A DNA stretch of 64,000 bases. It comes from Leucogyrophana mollusca (Eukaryota; Basidiomycota; Agaricomycetes; Boletales). The stretch covers positions 34,373 through 98,372 of the forward strand of contig MU266421.1 of the NCBI GenBank assembly GCA_021014945.1, given 5' to 3'. The notes beneath the pieces are model-generated. The model was not told the origin of the DNA and ran no database searches. It saw only the letters and a list, made by a program, of their open reading frames with translations. Below are positions 12,127 through 23,943 of the stretch, in pieces; position 1 is the first letter of the stretch; each line of letters begins with the position of its first letter. The position numbers were made by a program, and so were the translations under genes.

Positions 12127-14385
12127 ATGGACGACAACTTCGACGGCGCTATTGGCATCGATCTCGGAACTACCTACTCGTGAGCTAAGTTGTGTTTTCA
12201 CCTTTTTCTTGTTTTGACTTGCATATCAGATGTGTGGGTGTCTGGCAAAATGATCGCGTCGAAATCATTGCCAACGATCGTGAGTTGCTACACTTCCGAT
12301 CTATGTGATGCTCTTGAATCTGAGATGGTGTAACTAGAGGGTAACCGGACAACGCCATCATATGTTGCCTTCTCCTCGGAGGAGCGTTTGATCGGCGATG
12401 CCGCTAAGAATCAGGCAGCCATGAACCCCCGTAACACCGTCTTCGACGCCAAACGTCTCATTGGTCGCCGATACGAGTTGAGCGTCCCCATATTCGACTT
12501 AGCCCATTGTCTGACCGTATTTCCCCAGTGATCCCGATGTCAAGAAGGTCGGAAACTCTTTTACTGACATTAATCCCACTAACAATTAGCCCAATCGCTA
12601 GGACATGACTCACTGGCCCTTCGAAGTTGTCGAAAAAGAAGGATCCCCCTTGATCAAGGTCAACTATCTCGGCGAGGACAAGACCTTCAGCCCTCAGGAA
12701 ATCTCATCAATGGTTCTCACAAAAATGAAGGAGATCTCCGAGGCAAAGCTCGGAAAGACCGTCCAAAAGGCCGTTGTCACGTGAGTCTACCCACATTTGC
12801 CCACCCACCTAGAATTTAGTCGATTGCAGGGTACCCGCATACTTCAACGACTCCCAACGACTGGCCACTAAGGACGCTGGTGCCATTGCTGGTCTCGATG
12901 TCCTCCGTATCATCAACGAGCCCACTGCTGCTGCCATCGCTTACGGTCTCGACCGCCAGTCAAAAGCTGAGAAAAACGTCTTGATCTTCGATTTGGGTGG
13001 AGGAACTTTCGATGTTTCGCTGCTCAACATCAGCGGAGGTGTTTTCGCCGTCAAGGCGACCGCTGGCGACACCCATTTGGGTGGTGAGGACTTCGACAAC
13101 ACCCTGCTGGACCACTTCAAGAATGAGTTCAAGCGGAAAACCAAGCACGATATCTCTGAGGACCCCCGTGCTCTTCGCCGTCTCCGTAGCGCCTGCGAGC
13201 GTGCCAAGCGTACGCTTTCCAGTGTCACCCAGACCACGGTAGAAGTCGACTCACTTTACCAGGTAAGTTTGCTTCTGCATGCACGTGCATGAGATCAATG
13301 TGAATGAATATTCTTAGGGTGAGGACTTCTCCGCCAACATCACCCGTGCTCGCTTCGAGGAAATCAATGCTGCGATGTTCAAGTCAACCATTGACCCCGT
13401 CGAGAAGGTTCTCAAGGACGCCAAGATGCCCCGCGAGAAAGTTGACGACATCGTGCTCGTTGGTGGATCAACCCGTATCCCCAAAATTCAGGCCCTTGTC
13501 TCTGAGTACTTCGGCGGTCGCCAATTGAACAAGTCGATCAACCCTGACGAGGCTGTTGCTTATGGCGCTGCCGTACAAGCTGCCGTCCTCACTGGCCAAA
13601 CTTCAGAGAAGACTCAGGACCTGCTTCTTCTCGACGTTGCACCTTTGTCCCTTGGTGTCGCTATGCAGGGTGATGTCTTCGGTGTCGTCGTGCCCCGTAA
13701 CACTCCGATCCCTACCAACAAGTCACGGACATTCACGACCGTGGAGGACAACCAGACCACTGTCACCTTCCCTGTGTAAGTATTCGCTGTGCTCACCGCG
13801 CTACGTTGCTTACTTGTTAATGCAGGTACGAGGGCGAGCGTACTCAATGCCGTGATAACCGTCTGCTGGGAGAGTTCGAGCTCAACGGCATCCCTCCCAT
13901 GCCCCGTGGACAGGCTGAGCTTGTTACCACCTTCGAGGTTGATGCCAACGGTTTGTTGAAGGTCTCAGCTCAAGACCGTGCTTCTGGCCGCAAGGCATCA
14001 ATCAGTTAGTGTTTACGCCACCACGAGTGTCGCATTGGTCTGACTTCCTCACTCAGGCATCACAAACTCCGTCGGCCGTCTATCGTCGGCCGAGATCGAC
14101 CAAATGATCAAGGACGCCGAGCAGTTCAAGCAGGCTGACAAGGAGTTCTCGTCACGTCACGAGGCTAAGTCCGACTTGGAAGCTTACATTCACCAGGTTG
14201 AGGGAACCATCACCTCGCCCGAGATCGGCATGAAACTCAAGCGCGGAGCTAAGGCACAGGTTGAGGCCGAGCTTGCACGTGCTCTCGAGAAGCTTGAGAT
14301 CGAGGATTCAACGGGTGATGAGTTGAGGAAGGCTCAACTCGGCATCAAACGGGCTCTCCAGAAGGCCACCGCTGGTATCCGGTGA
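12127..14385 (+). CDS. SSB1: Ribosome-associated Hsp70 of the Ssb type
   Basis: Nine exons: 12127-12179, 12230-12279, 12338-12476, 12529-12547, 12602-12780, 12830-13262, 13318-13775, 13826-14004 and 14057-14385, giving 612 residues. Hsp70 signatures are intact: GIDLGTTYS at the phosphate loop, [14 protein letters not shown] and [13 protein letters not shown] in the ATPase domain, then DVAPLSLGV and NTPIPT leading into the substrate-binding domain. The chain stops near residue 612 at KATAGIR with no EEVD tail, and with RRYDDPDVKKDMTHWPF it matches the Ssb class, which is 613 residues in yeast. Ssb binds nascent chains at the ribosome with the RAC co-chaperones. The lack of EEVD is normal for this class, not a truncation. 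It is convergent with RFC2 and 221 bp from its stop. Confidence 0.94.
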
Positions 14386-14606
14386 GCTTTTGGTTGCTGC
14401 CAGATACACAAAATAGAGCAGCCTGTGTTGTTATATCTTGTCGTTGCATTTTGTTCTTCTCTATTTTGCATACCAAAAGATTAAGCGTGTAGCCAATCCA
14501 TTCTGTCTTTGGATATCTTTGGTTGTTGGAGGTTGCTCAACGCTCAGCGTGGATGGAAGGAGTCTACCAGCACATAACACAAGAGTCTAGGCGTGAATTA
14601 ATGATA

Positions 14607-15982
14607 TCACGATGAGAGCGCTTTGTGAACATGTAATCCTACTTCCAGGATCCAAAGCTCTTCATCTGCACCATCGCAAAGGGCTTTATCAGCTTCAGCA
14701 AAAGCGAGGGCACATTTTGCCTTTTGTCTGGCGTGCAATGTGGGATGAGATATGACGATGTCGTGTAGCTAAGCGTAACGTGAACGGCAGTACAGCAATA
14801 AGGCGGGACATGCACTGACCTGTGAAAGTATTTGTGACGCAGAGTATCCTTCTCGCATTATCGCTTTGACTTTCCTTTGAACGATTTCGAAACCTCGCTT
14901 CCTAGCGTTCATTCCACTTGCACCGTCATCGATGTCCATATCCCCAGCGATTTCTACACCCAGGGTGCGCGCAAAATCGTTAACAACCTCCGTTGGGACA
15001 ACACCAGCTATCTCCTGGATATCTTTCGGGGTTATGGGCGTTGGGGGATTCGTGGAAGAGGATAAACGAGAGGCGGACTGCAGATAGGTTATAGAGCGCC
15101 GTAGATCACCTCCTGAAGTATCGATAAGTGTGGAGACAACCTCGGGGCTGATGTCAATGTTTTCGGCAGATGCGATGTGAGCTAGGCGGGACGATGACGA
15201 AGATGAATCGAGGGGAGTGAAGCGAAACTTTGAGCATCGCGATGCTAAAGGCTCTATAATTCTGACCCATATATCAGCACTTACGATGACTTGACTCGAG
15301 GGAGCCTACCAACCTCGTCACATAGTTGCACACAAGACAGAATCGAGTGATTCGTGCGTATGTCTCCATGATCCGACGCAAGGCACCTTGCGCATCTTGA
15401 GTCATAGAGTCTGCTTCATCAAGAATAATGATCTTGTATGGAGGGCAAGGATAGGTGTTTCCGTCCGACGCAACCATCTGCGCGCGGGGTGTTTGGCGTG
15501 CAAATGTTTTGATCTTCTCCCGGACAATAGATATACCTCTTTCATCAGAAGCGTTGAGTTCGAGTACTCGATTCCGGAAGTTGTCTGGGCTGAATATCCA
15601 ATGGACATGAATTTTGGCGCTCGTGATATACATGACAAACATACCCGAACAACTGTCGAGATAATGCGAGAATAGTGGATGTTTTGCCGGTGCCAGGTGG
15701 TCCGTAGAACAACATGTGAGGAAGCTAGCATGGGTCAGACTCAGCCAACACGAGAACGAAGCGGCACCCACATTGGTTGATGTTAGAGTCTTCTGAAGCA
15801 CCGCGACTGTGTGCTCTTGTGCCGAGACATCATCTATGGTTTTTGGACGGCTACACTGGCCATTCATTGCCAAATTTTTATCGGAAAAAATTTCCAGCTT
15901 ACTACTTCTCTACCCAGGGTTGTAGCGCTGGGTCGACCGTGTGTTTTGGAGCTGCCTTGGCTTGCGCTTGGAAGAATGCCAT
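14607..15982 (-). CDS. RFC2: Replication factor C small subunit (yeast Rfc2 / human RFC4 type)
   Basis: Six exons: 15903-15982, 15772-15850, 15645-15724, 15314-15589, 14820-15261 and 14607-14768, giving 372 residues. Landmarks are [19 protein letters not shown] at the start, Walker [21 protein letters not shown], a DEAD box in [11 protein letters not shown], the arginine-finger ASRCSKFRF motif, and the helical collar up to LHVHKALSS. The set matches yeast Rfc2 best. The RFC pentamer loads PCNA on primer-template junctions. Its start codon lies 180 bp from that of the CAF-1 large subunit, whose protein also works through PCNA, and the promoter between them holds ACGCGT boxes. Confidence 0.95.
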
Positions 15983-16014
15983 AGTGTGCGTGAGTCTAAG
16001 TATTGTTTGGCCAC

Positions 16015-16038
16015 GACGCGTCGAGACGAGACGCGTCG
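16015..16038. promoter_or_regulatory. Paired MCB-like boxes between RFC2 and the CAF-1 gene
   Basis: The motif GACGCGTCG occurs at 16015-16023 and again at 16030-16038 in the 180-bp divergent promoter. It contains ACGCGT, the MluI cell-cycle box bound by MBF (Mbp1/Swi6) in fungi. Further ACGCGT copies lie at 16273-16278 and 16303-16308 (the latter inside another GACGCGTCG) within intron 2 of the CAF-1 gene. Confidence 0.6.
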
Positions 16039-16162
16039 CGCGTTTCATAACATTACAAATATTGTCCCACGCTTTTCGTCTGTCAGTGGACGCGATATGA
16101 GGACCTGCTTCTTCTTTTGCGGCCACCTACAAGCTCGTTCATGCCAGTTCCCCCCATATATC

Positions 16163-19012
16163 ATGCCGGAATTAGATACAAGCAAAGGTACGATAAAAAT
16201 CACGACGCTGCCGTTGAATATGCCTATTGAAACCCGCTCTAGGTCAATCCAGCACAGCCGGTGAGCGAAACAACGCGTTCCGTAGTTGCAAACCGACTTA
16301 CGACGCGTCGATCCCTCTGAAAAGTGGAAAAGCGCGCTATAGCTGAAATAAAGAATGGAAAGGTGGTTTTCAAGCAGAAACCCGTGTCATTTGAGAAGTC
16401 CTCCGAAACGTTGCAAGGTGCGTGAATTTATTACGTGTCAGGTGAAAAGATTCCAACTAGATATATGGCACTAGAGATCGTGGGTTTCCGAGACATGCTT
16501 GAGCAGCGCATACAGAAACAAGAACCCCCTCTAACGAGTATACCAGATGAGTACAAACCCCTGATCGCAAAGCTAGCCCATGAGAGGTCTGTGCAGTCGA
16601 ATTGGGTCCAAGCGGTCGATTGATGTTGTGTGCTTGTGCGCCCTCTAGTGACAAAGGTGTTGCACCGCTCGCAAAGCACATTCGTGCCGAGCTGCTTCCC
16701 ACTCAAGACGAAGACGAGGATGCAAATAGCAATATCGCCGCCTCGGCAGCGCTTCCACTTCTCGTCGTTGAACACGCCATTAAACTGATCATGAACCGAA
16801 ATAATTATGGTCTAGAGGGCCCTCTCGGTTTCAAACTGCCATCTTCAGTCTGCGTATGGAGGTGGGAGGTCAAAGAAGCTTACCGAGACTGGCTACCGAA
16901 GTCGGGAAGAGAGAAGGCTGAAGCTAGGTTGACAGAGAGAATACAGGTAGGATCTACACCGCTCAAACGGGTGCTCTAACACCAAAGAATCTGCTTAGGC
17001 TAAGGAGGACCTTACTATCCTTTTCGAAAGCCTCCCGCAGAATGAACGTGACTCTATCCTGGATCCGAAGGGAACCAATAAGCTACCTTCAAAAGACACC
17101 AATCAGAGCAATTCAGCGAATCCCTCCGCAGTCGCCAAAGCCAGCAGCGTTGAGCCCAAGGAAGCCTCACAAAGTCAGAAGGAGCCCAATAAGAAAGTCG
17201 AAGAATCCGAGAATGACGCCGTTCGTATTATTTCGCGAGCCTTTCGTTTACTCGCTTATCTCATCATGCGTAGCAATCCGAGAGCCCTGCACCGAAAGGG
17301 CGCCCCAAAAAGGTCCTCGATCCGGAAAAAACAGCCAAGGTATGTTAGATTCTTGCCAAAGCGGAACGCTAGCTCACTCTCAGCTCAGGCCAAGGAGAAA
17401 GAGGAGAAGAAGGCCGCAAAGATCGAGAAGGAGAAGAAGCAAAAGGAGGCGCAGAGCAAGTCCCGTTCCCTGATGGCGAATTTCTTCGGAAAAGCCAAAG
17501 CCCCCGAGCGCGAGTCACCCGTGAAGGATACCAACGCGGTCGCTGGACCCTCTTTCGTGGAGTCAGATTTCAAGAGAACATTCAAGCCTTTCGTCTTGAA
17601 GAAAGATGCCGAAATCGCGCCAGTCAATTGGTTCCTGGAGGTGGGGAGGAAGAGGCAGTCGAGACATAGCTCTGGCATAAGTCACGCCGAGGCGATAGTG
17701 GTCGATGACGAAATCGTAGTGAAGTCAGAGGATCTTGATGTACACATGGCTAATGTGATGGAGACCTCGGCTGCGACCATGAGCACGCAAGGTGATAACG
17801 TCGCTAACTATCCCGTCATCTCGCTCACTGTTGTCCATCTCACAGAACGCCTTCAAAGCGTCCTGAAGTCATTTCCTCGGTCTAGTGTGCAGCCCCCCGC
17901 ACACCGCGGGCCCTCTGCTTTCAAGATCGAAGCTCTTCATAACACTCGAGACGTTCTCTCGCAGCTCAATGAAGCTGAAATTGCGGATGACCCAGGGCGA
18001 GTGCGCCACCTCCTCTCCATTTTGCGCGACCGGAGGACTCTTCCCGCCAAAGTCCTCATTTTCTCCGAGGACGCACGACCCGGGTACTTCGGCACCTGGA
18101 CGCGAAATTCTCGCATTGTCGGCCCGCGAACACCCTTCGCCCGCGACGTCGTGGCTCGGGATTACGGGTATGATAGCGGAGAGGAATGGGAAGATGAAGC
18201 GCCTGGAGAAGCTGATGATGTGGTAGATGACGGAGAGGACGAAGATGCTGAGGGGGACGCCGACTCTGACCTGGACAGTTGGCTCGTGGACGACGACGAA
18301 GTGGAAGAAGTAGGCACTCCGATAGAAGCACGAGATGGATCTCCTTTCCCTCTGGACCTACCGCCACATCCATCAAAAAGGAAGGCAGAGAAGAGCGAAG
18401 ACAAGCAACCGGAGAAAAAGAGGAAGGTCGTCGTTCCACTCGTTCCCTTCGCGAAAGGGCCCTGTTGGGAATCAGCCATTGGCCAGTGCGAGTACGATCC
18501 ATTCAAACCGTATCGGATACAACTATTTAACGGTGAGTCCTTCCACGAGCAGCAGTATGGATCTCATCTTATTGCTTCGTTTACTTTCTCTAGATACTCC
18601 TTACCCTATCGACCCATTTACCTTTGTTTCTATGACCGCCGATGAGCGACAACCAACCAGGCCGGATCCTACATTCGTTGTCCCTCCTTTACCGCAACGC
18701 CTCACAGCGCTCAATGGCTCGGCTGATCCCTCTTCTTCATCCCCCACCGCCCCACTCATGAAACGAACAGCCTCGGCTCCTGCTCCGAAGACGACTTTCC
18801 CTGAGGCTCATTTACCACTTCTTCTTGCCAAGATCTCGTCCCTCGCAACAGCAAATCTTACATTCATCGTGGAAAGCATACATCAGGAACTACGGATACA
18901 TAAGGTCAAGAAGAACGCGATTGAAGCCAAAGTGAAGGAAGTCGGTGAGAAATCCAAGGATAGAAAGATATGGGTCATTAAGGAAGATGTGAAGGTTGGT
19001 CTGTGTGCATGA
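16163..19012 (+). CDS. Chromatin assembly factor 1 large subunit (p150/Cac1 type)
   Basis: Nine exons: 16163-16187, 16243-16260, 16343-16417, 16475-16586, 16649-16946, 16999-17220, 17274-17339, 17389-18532 and 18594-19012, giving 792 residues. The centre has a charged KER-like helix (about residues 273-295), followed at once by RSLMANFF (298-305), a non-canonical PCNA-interaction motif. Then come FKRTFKPFVLKK, a LLIFSED-like IFSEDARPGYFGTW block, VARDYGYDSGEEWED and a long acidic ED-rich stretch, which are hallmarks of the p150 family. The C-terminal 60 residues (HLPLLLAKI... to KIWVIKEDVK) resemble the family's winged-helix end. CAF-1 deposits H3-H4 behind the fork. Acceptor choice at exon 7 and the exact C-terminus (it ends VGLCA) are the least certain points. 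Confidence 0.86.
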
Positions 19013-19779
19013 TCGCTCCAACTGGATCCCTGACTATCAAATTAGTTGTTACATGGTCTTTCATGATGGTACGAACACTTGCATTCCGCGCCGTGATAGC
19101 GGCCCCTTTGGATATTCTATCTCCGAGCTCTGTCATCGTATTACCAACATGAAGTTCCACAAGACCCACTGCCATAGGTAGCAGGAATTATCAACATGTC
19201 CTGCGGAGCGGAGTGCTTACTGTAGGCCCCGACCAAGTTACCCGCACCCAGGATCATAAGGCCCACGCTACATCCCATGTACTCCTAATGACTAGGCATG
19301 AGCGAATGAGCAGCATGCACTATTTGAGCGTCGAGTACTGCTGGCTGTATGGCGAAGCCTGGTCCCCAGTAGGTAGACCGTTATATAGAATGAAGCTATG
19401 AAGACGGTCGCCCATAGCCAACATCTAGTCTCGATATCCTTTGCAGACCTTACCACGACAGACGGCCGGCGGTACTAGTAGATACCCTGCATTTGGCTGG
19501 GCTGGATGAACTCAGCAGATAATCAAGTTAATTTCCGAGCTTCTACGTGGATGATTATCCGTGACCCCTCCGTTCCAGCTTCTTGAGCTAGCTTCGTATC
19601 CGCCAACACCACTCGCCTTGATTTAAAGTCTGGCACCAGCCGCACGACCTCCGTAACCGTAAGGCTACATTGCCATCAGAGCTCTTTCATACTGAAGAAC
19701 TGAAGTTGACTGATTGCGCGACAGTTGATCATCGATCAATCGTCATTCAGATCTATTCAGATCCTACCAGGAGTTTAAG
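19013..19779. other. Intergenic, no gene seen
   Basis: About 770 bp between the CAF-1 gene and the F-box gene. The open frames are short and unrecognisable, so I see nothing supportable beyond presumed 3' and 5' flanks. Confidence 0.5.
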
Positions 19780-21240
19780 ATGGGAGACTCGAGTCAGAAA
19801 ACATCCTCCATCATCGAGAGTCTCCGAAACGAGGTGCTAGAGCTCGCAAGCTTGGAGAGTGACTTGCTTGCTCGCCTCCAGTCAGTACAGAAGTCACTGG
19901 CATGCAAAAGGACACGACTGGGGGAGGAGATGAACCAATTGACACCGGCTTACCGTCTCCCTAACGAAACCCTCATCGCTTGCTTCGAGGAAGCTATACA
20001 GCACCACCCACACACCGCGAAAGCCATGTCGCAAGTATCGCGCCGTTGGCGATGTCTTTCAATCAATACCCCATCTCTCTGGACTCATGTCCAAGTTACG
20101 CCAAAGACGACATCCGACATCGACCTTTTCCAAGAATTCCTTCGCAGATCCGCCAATTTCCCAATAGCCGTAGAATTCAGGGATTGCATTGACCCGACCA
20201 AGCTTGGTTATCCAGCAAGCTTAGACTGGCACCACAGAAACGGGGACATATACGATTATTCATCTATTGTCGACGTCCTCCTTCCCTCTTTTCATCGTAT
20301 CACCGCACTGGCTTCGCTGGACTCAATCACGGTACTCTTATCGCTGTTGTCAGGCTTTAATGCCCCGTCTACCTCTCCCTCTTCACAAGGCTTTAAAGGA
20401 TTGACGGCCTTGTCTCTTACTGCTTCTCGTGAGATATCTGGATCCATCCCGTATTCTCTTTTTCTCCAGCTCCTTGTTGCTTCACCGAATCTCAAGAGCC
20501 TCACGGTTGATCTAACACTCGCTGGTGTCCCGTTCTCAAGTGATGATCATGTGTCTGCCGATGCAGAGCTCTCATTTCCGTCGCTGGAGTATATGTCAAT
20601 CCTTAGTCCTCGCGACGATTTCGGTGTGGAGCCATTCAACTTCATTTCCTCGATTTCCGCTCCAGCTCTCCGTCATCTTGCCTTGGGTCCGCTGTATCTG
20701 ACGTCTTCCTCACACATGCAGGATACATTCTTCTTGAACAACACTCCCAGGTTTCCCAACGTCTGCACTCTCACTCTGGGGGACCTCATCGGGCGCGGAG
20801 ACTATAACTCCAGATTTACGAGTCGAACATTTGTGAGGGCATTTCCACGCATCGCGAGCCTCACAATCGATCCACACTCTACAAGCGCACTTGGTCCCAG
20901 AAATTTATGTTATTCGGGCAATGATCTGTTAGTGAGACCACCCGGACGACCGCGGCCGGAGCTAGCTTGGCCGGACCTACAACATCTTACGATCACCAAC
21001 CGCGTTGCACACGCACGCATGTCTCTATCTAGTGTGTGCTCCTGGCTGGAAGCGCGGCGATCAGAGGGAACAGGAAAACCCTTGCGCATTCGCGTTTCTA
21101 GCCCTGACCCACAGGGAGTCACACCCGTCCCTATGGATTTCTATCGCGACCTCCAAAAGCTGAAAGATTATGGCGATTTGGACGATAACGACATCAGGGC
21201 TTTCAAGGGTGTTCCTGATGCATCATCGCCCAATTGGTAA
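19780..21240 (+). CDS. F-box domain protein of the Agaricomycete expansion type
   Basis: A single uninterrupted frame of 486 codons, unusual among its intron-rich neighbours. Residues about 15-55 form a coiled coil (heptad-like SLRNEVLELASLESDLLARL), followed by an F-box-like segment: YRLPNETLIACFEEAI, AKAMSQVSRRWRCLSINTPSLW. That layout is the common one for the very large F-box families of mushroom fungi. The rest is leucine-rich and beta-like, with blocks such as SPNLKSLTVDL and APALRHLALGPL that suggest degenerate LRR repeats for substrate binding. F-box proteins recruit substrates to SCF ubiquitin ligases through Skp1. The target is unknown. These genes are often lineage-specific. Confidence 0.8.
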   Translation: MGDSSQKTSSIIESLRNEVLELASLESDLLARLQSVQKSLACKRTRLGEEMNQLTPAYRLPNETLIACFEEAIQHHPHTAKAMSQVSRRWRCLSINTPSLWTHVQVTPKTTSDIDLFQEFLRRSANFPIAVEFRDCIDPTKLGYPASLDWHHRNGDIYDYSSIVDVLLPSFHRITALASLDSITVLLSLLSGFNAPSTSPSSQGFKGLTALSLTASREISGSIPYSLFLQLLVASPNLKSLTVDLTLAGVPFSSDDHVSADAELSFPSLEYMSILSPRDDFGVEPFNFISSISAPALRHLALGPLYLTSSSHMQDTFFLNNTPRFPNVCTLTLGDLIGRGDYNSRFTSRTFVRAFPRIASLTIDPHSTSALGPRNLCYSGNDLLVRPPGRPRPELAWPDLQHLTITNRVAHARMSLSSVCSWLEARRSEGTGKPLRIRVSSPDPQGVTPVPMDFYRDLQKLKDYGDLDDNDIRAFKGVPDASSPNW

Positions 21241-21604
21241 GTACGCTCGTCGCTCAGCCATCATTCCGGGGGATGAGCGACCCTGTCGATGTTAGAACAA
21301 GGAGTACCAGTAATAACTAATAACTTTGGGTAATCTCGGAAAATTTCCCCCGATTTTTATGTCGAAATCGAACCTACTTGTGTGCATAAGGCTGCCTCCC
21401 ACCAGCGCTGACTTGCTGTGAAAAGTGCCAAAAGATTCTCTTGTGCACAACTTCATCAAGAACTCGAGACTCGTTGTCATGCAAACACCATGTACTTGAC
21501 TAATAGTATTTTCGTCATTGACGCCATAACAGTGTTTACTTGCCACCTGCACTCCAAGCTGAAAATCAGGGGCGTCCGAAAAATGCAGCAAGCCAACAAA
21601 AAAG
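21241..21604. other. Intergenic between the F-box gene and the tRNA gene
   Basis: No coding signal on either strand. The stretch ends in the T-run that terminates the tRNA gene on the minus strand (six A residues at 21598-21603 on plus). Confidence 0.5.
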
Positions 21605-21697
21605 CGTCACCTGAGCGATTCGAACACTCGCGGGCAAAGCCCAACCGCTAAGCTGTTTAATAGCAGGCGATCCCGTTAACCACTCCGGCAAAGTGAC
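21605..21697 (-). tRNA. tRNA-Ser(GCU) with an 11-nt intron
   Basis: On the minus strand the acceptor arm GTCACTT pairs with AGGTGAC (one G-U), and the D arm reads CCGGAGTGGTTAACGG. The anticodon stem ATCGC pairs with GCGGT and the T arm is GAGTG-TTCGAAT-CGCTC. The loop is CTGCTA then A, interrupted one base after the anticodon by an 11-nt intron at 21650-21660. That is the canonical position (37/38) for eukaryotic tRNA introns. The anticodon GCT and a long variable arm (TGGGC-TTT-GCCC) identify a serine tRNA. A run of six T residues follows immediately, as expected for RNA polymerase III termination. Confidence 0.9.
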
Positions 21698-21791
21698 TTA
21701 TAATGCTGCCCTCCAATGGCTGATATAATGGTCCCTCGCTAACCGTATATATTCCTCTGATATAAAAAACTCAACCCGGCCTGCCACCTGT

Positions 21792-23121
21792 TTATTGAGA
21801 AACGCTGTTTTGCTCTACAAATTCTCTGATATACGTGATAACCTGGTCCGTCTCTTCTTCCGTTACCGCGTTGTAGAGTGAGACCCGTACACCTGTCACA
21901 ATGGTTAGTAAACTGCCCCCCTAGGTGCCACGAAAAATAGTGGTATATACCTCCGACAGATCTGGAAGAGGATGTGAGAAAAGTGGCAATGAATCTGGTA
22001 GAACAATATCACCTGTGACCCTCAACCCCCTTCATGCCTTTGGCCTCTGCGCCAGCAACAAAATTCTTGAGCCCCCCTTCAAGGACATCAAACACGACGT
22101 TCATCTGACTCCCCGAGCCCTCCTTCACCTTCCCACGCAAAACTCCTTTGGCCTCGCCCTCTTTTACCGCAGTATAAAGCTTCGCTGCCTTCCGCTCGCT
22201 GAGTGCAGCGAAATAGCTCAGCCCGCCCTGATCCAGAGTGTGTTGCAGCACCAGGCCAGTGATGTAGATCGGGAGGACAGGGGGCGTGTTGTATAAGCTC
22301 CCCGAATCTGCTAGAGTTTTGTACGCCATCGTGAGCGGGACGGGGATAGCGCCCAGCTTTGCGGCCGCGTTGACATCCACGATGCAATCCTGCCTGACAA
22401 TCAGGACGGTAAGGCCGGCGGGCCCGATGTTTTTCTGTGCGCCTGCATAGACGACCGCGTGGTCCGCGAGGTGGGGGATGGGACGCGACATGAATGAGGA
22501 CGAGTGGTCGCCAACCAGGGGGAGAAGGGAGTTTTGTTTTAGAAGATGGAAAGGGAACGAAGCGGGGGACGAATCCTCCGCGGAGAACTGCACGCCGTCC
22601 ACTGTCTCGTTATCGCAGTAGTAGATAAGCGCGGGGTCCTCCGAAAAAGCGTAGGAGTCGTGGGTGGGGATGTTATCGAATGACTTTTGGTCCTTGGAGA
22701 ATTTCCGAGCGTCGGCTGCGATATTGACTCTCCCTCCCCCGAGGCGCTTGGCCTCTTCGACAGCCCTTTTGCTCCATGACCCGGTCAGCACGTAGTCCAT
22801 CACGCGTTCATCGTCTGCCAGGTTGGGATGGAGGAGACGATGCCTCGCAAGGAGGTTGAGCACGATGGCAGAAAACTGGGCGGAGCCTCCCCCCTGAGTG
22901 AAGAGAATGTGATGTGTGGTTGGAACGGCTAGGAGCTTTCTGATAGAGGATTCGACGCTCGAGAGGAAGCCGGTGAACTCTTTTGAACGATGAGAGATCT
23001 CCGCGATTCCGAGACCAGTGCCGTTGAAGTTCAGCAAGCCGTTGGTAGCCTCTTGAAGGACTGAAGCTGGAAGGGCGGACGGTCCTGCACCGAAGTTGAT
23101 AACCCTACCATTGGGAGCCAT
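21792..23121 (-). CDS. SER1: Phosphoserine aminotransferase
   Basis: Three exons: 22013-23121, an 11-nt microexon at 21951-21961, and 21792-21892, giving 406 residues. The N-terminus INFGAGPSALP, the HRSKEF block and TQGGGSAQFSA for the PLP phosphate are all present. The PLP-binding lysine is K230 in AGAQKNIGPAG. The microexon completes the conserved GHRSVGGVRVSLYNAV motif near the C-terminus, and without it the family motif is broken. The enzyme transaminates 3-phosphohydroxypyruvate with glutamate to 3-phosphoserine in serine synthesis. The upstream region holds TGAGTCA (23194-23200), a possible Gcn4 site. Confidence 0.96.
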
Positions 23122-23943
23122 AGCGATGATGAAGATCCTGAAAAGGTAGATAGGTGAGTTTCAACGGTCGCCAGATCAATGAACTGCGCTCTCTGAGTCA
23201 CTGATTTATCGAGTCAGGTCAAGTCAAATGGTGCGAGTGGTTCGGCTTTGCGAGCACGCGACGATGACGTTGATTTGGCGGAAATACGGAGACTACGGTA
23301 CCAAGGAAAGCTGCTAGTCACTGAGTGGCAAGGTGATTGATATATGTATCGTATACATGATTGAACGGCCCCGCGTCAACCCCACGTCTTCAACAATCTG
23401 TTCGAGCAAGGAAAACAACATGGAAAAGGCAATGCGGAAAATAGAACGAATGCGAAGAGCAAGGAATAGAACGGGGATAACGAGATGGCAAAGCATAGAT
23501 ATCAGACGCGGAAGATCAGTCGCGGTAACCCAGAAGTGTTGAGACATGAACATCAGTCAGGCAATAACGATAAGGTGAGATCGATGATGGTGGACGATGC
23601 GTGGGGAAAATGCAAAGGAGGAATAGATACCGAGAACAAATGCAAGGAGAACAGATATTACTGATCCACGTCGCGGGGCATGGTCCGTAAGTTCGATGGT
23701 TAATATCGTGCAGTGAATGAATGGAAGATTCGTAGAAGAGATACATTGCGGTCATTGAGATGACGAGTTCTTGATCTTTGGAGATGGCGATTTGAGTTGG
23801 CAATTAACGGGGTAAGATGGTGCTATAGACGAGCGATTAGATGCCGATACGTTGCAAGGAGACGAGTTCGAAGGACGCCGAATAGAAGTGATTGTCCAAA
23901 TGCGGTCAACAAAAGCCTTCATCGTGCGCTAGTGAGGTTCGCG
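23122..23943. other. SER1 upstream region
   Basis: About 820 bp between the SER1 start and the 3' end of the next minus-strand gene. It holds TGAGTCA at 23194-23200, the palindromic AP-1/Gcn4 core, and a second GAGTCA at 23211-23216, 73-95 bp before the SER1 start codon. No coding signal was seen. Confidence 0.4.
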
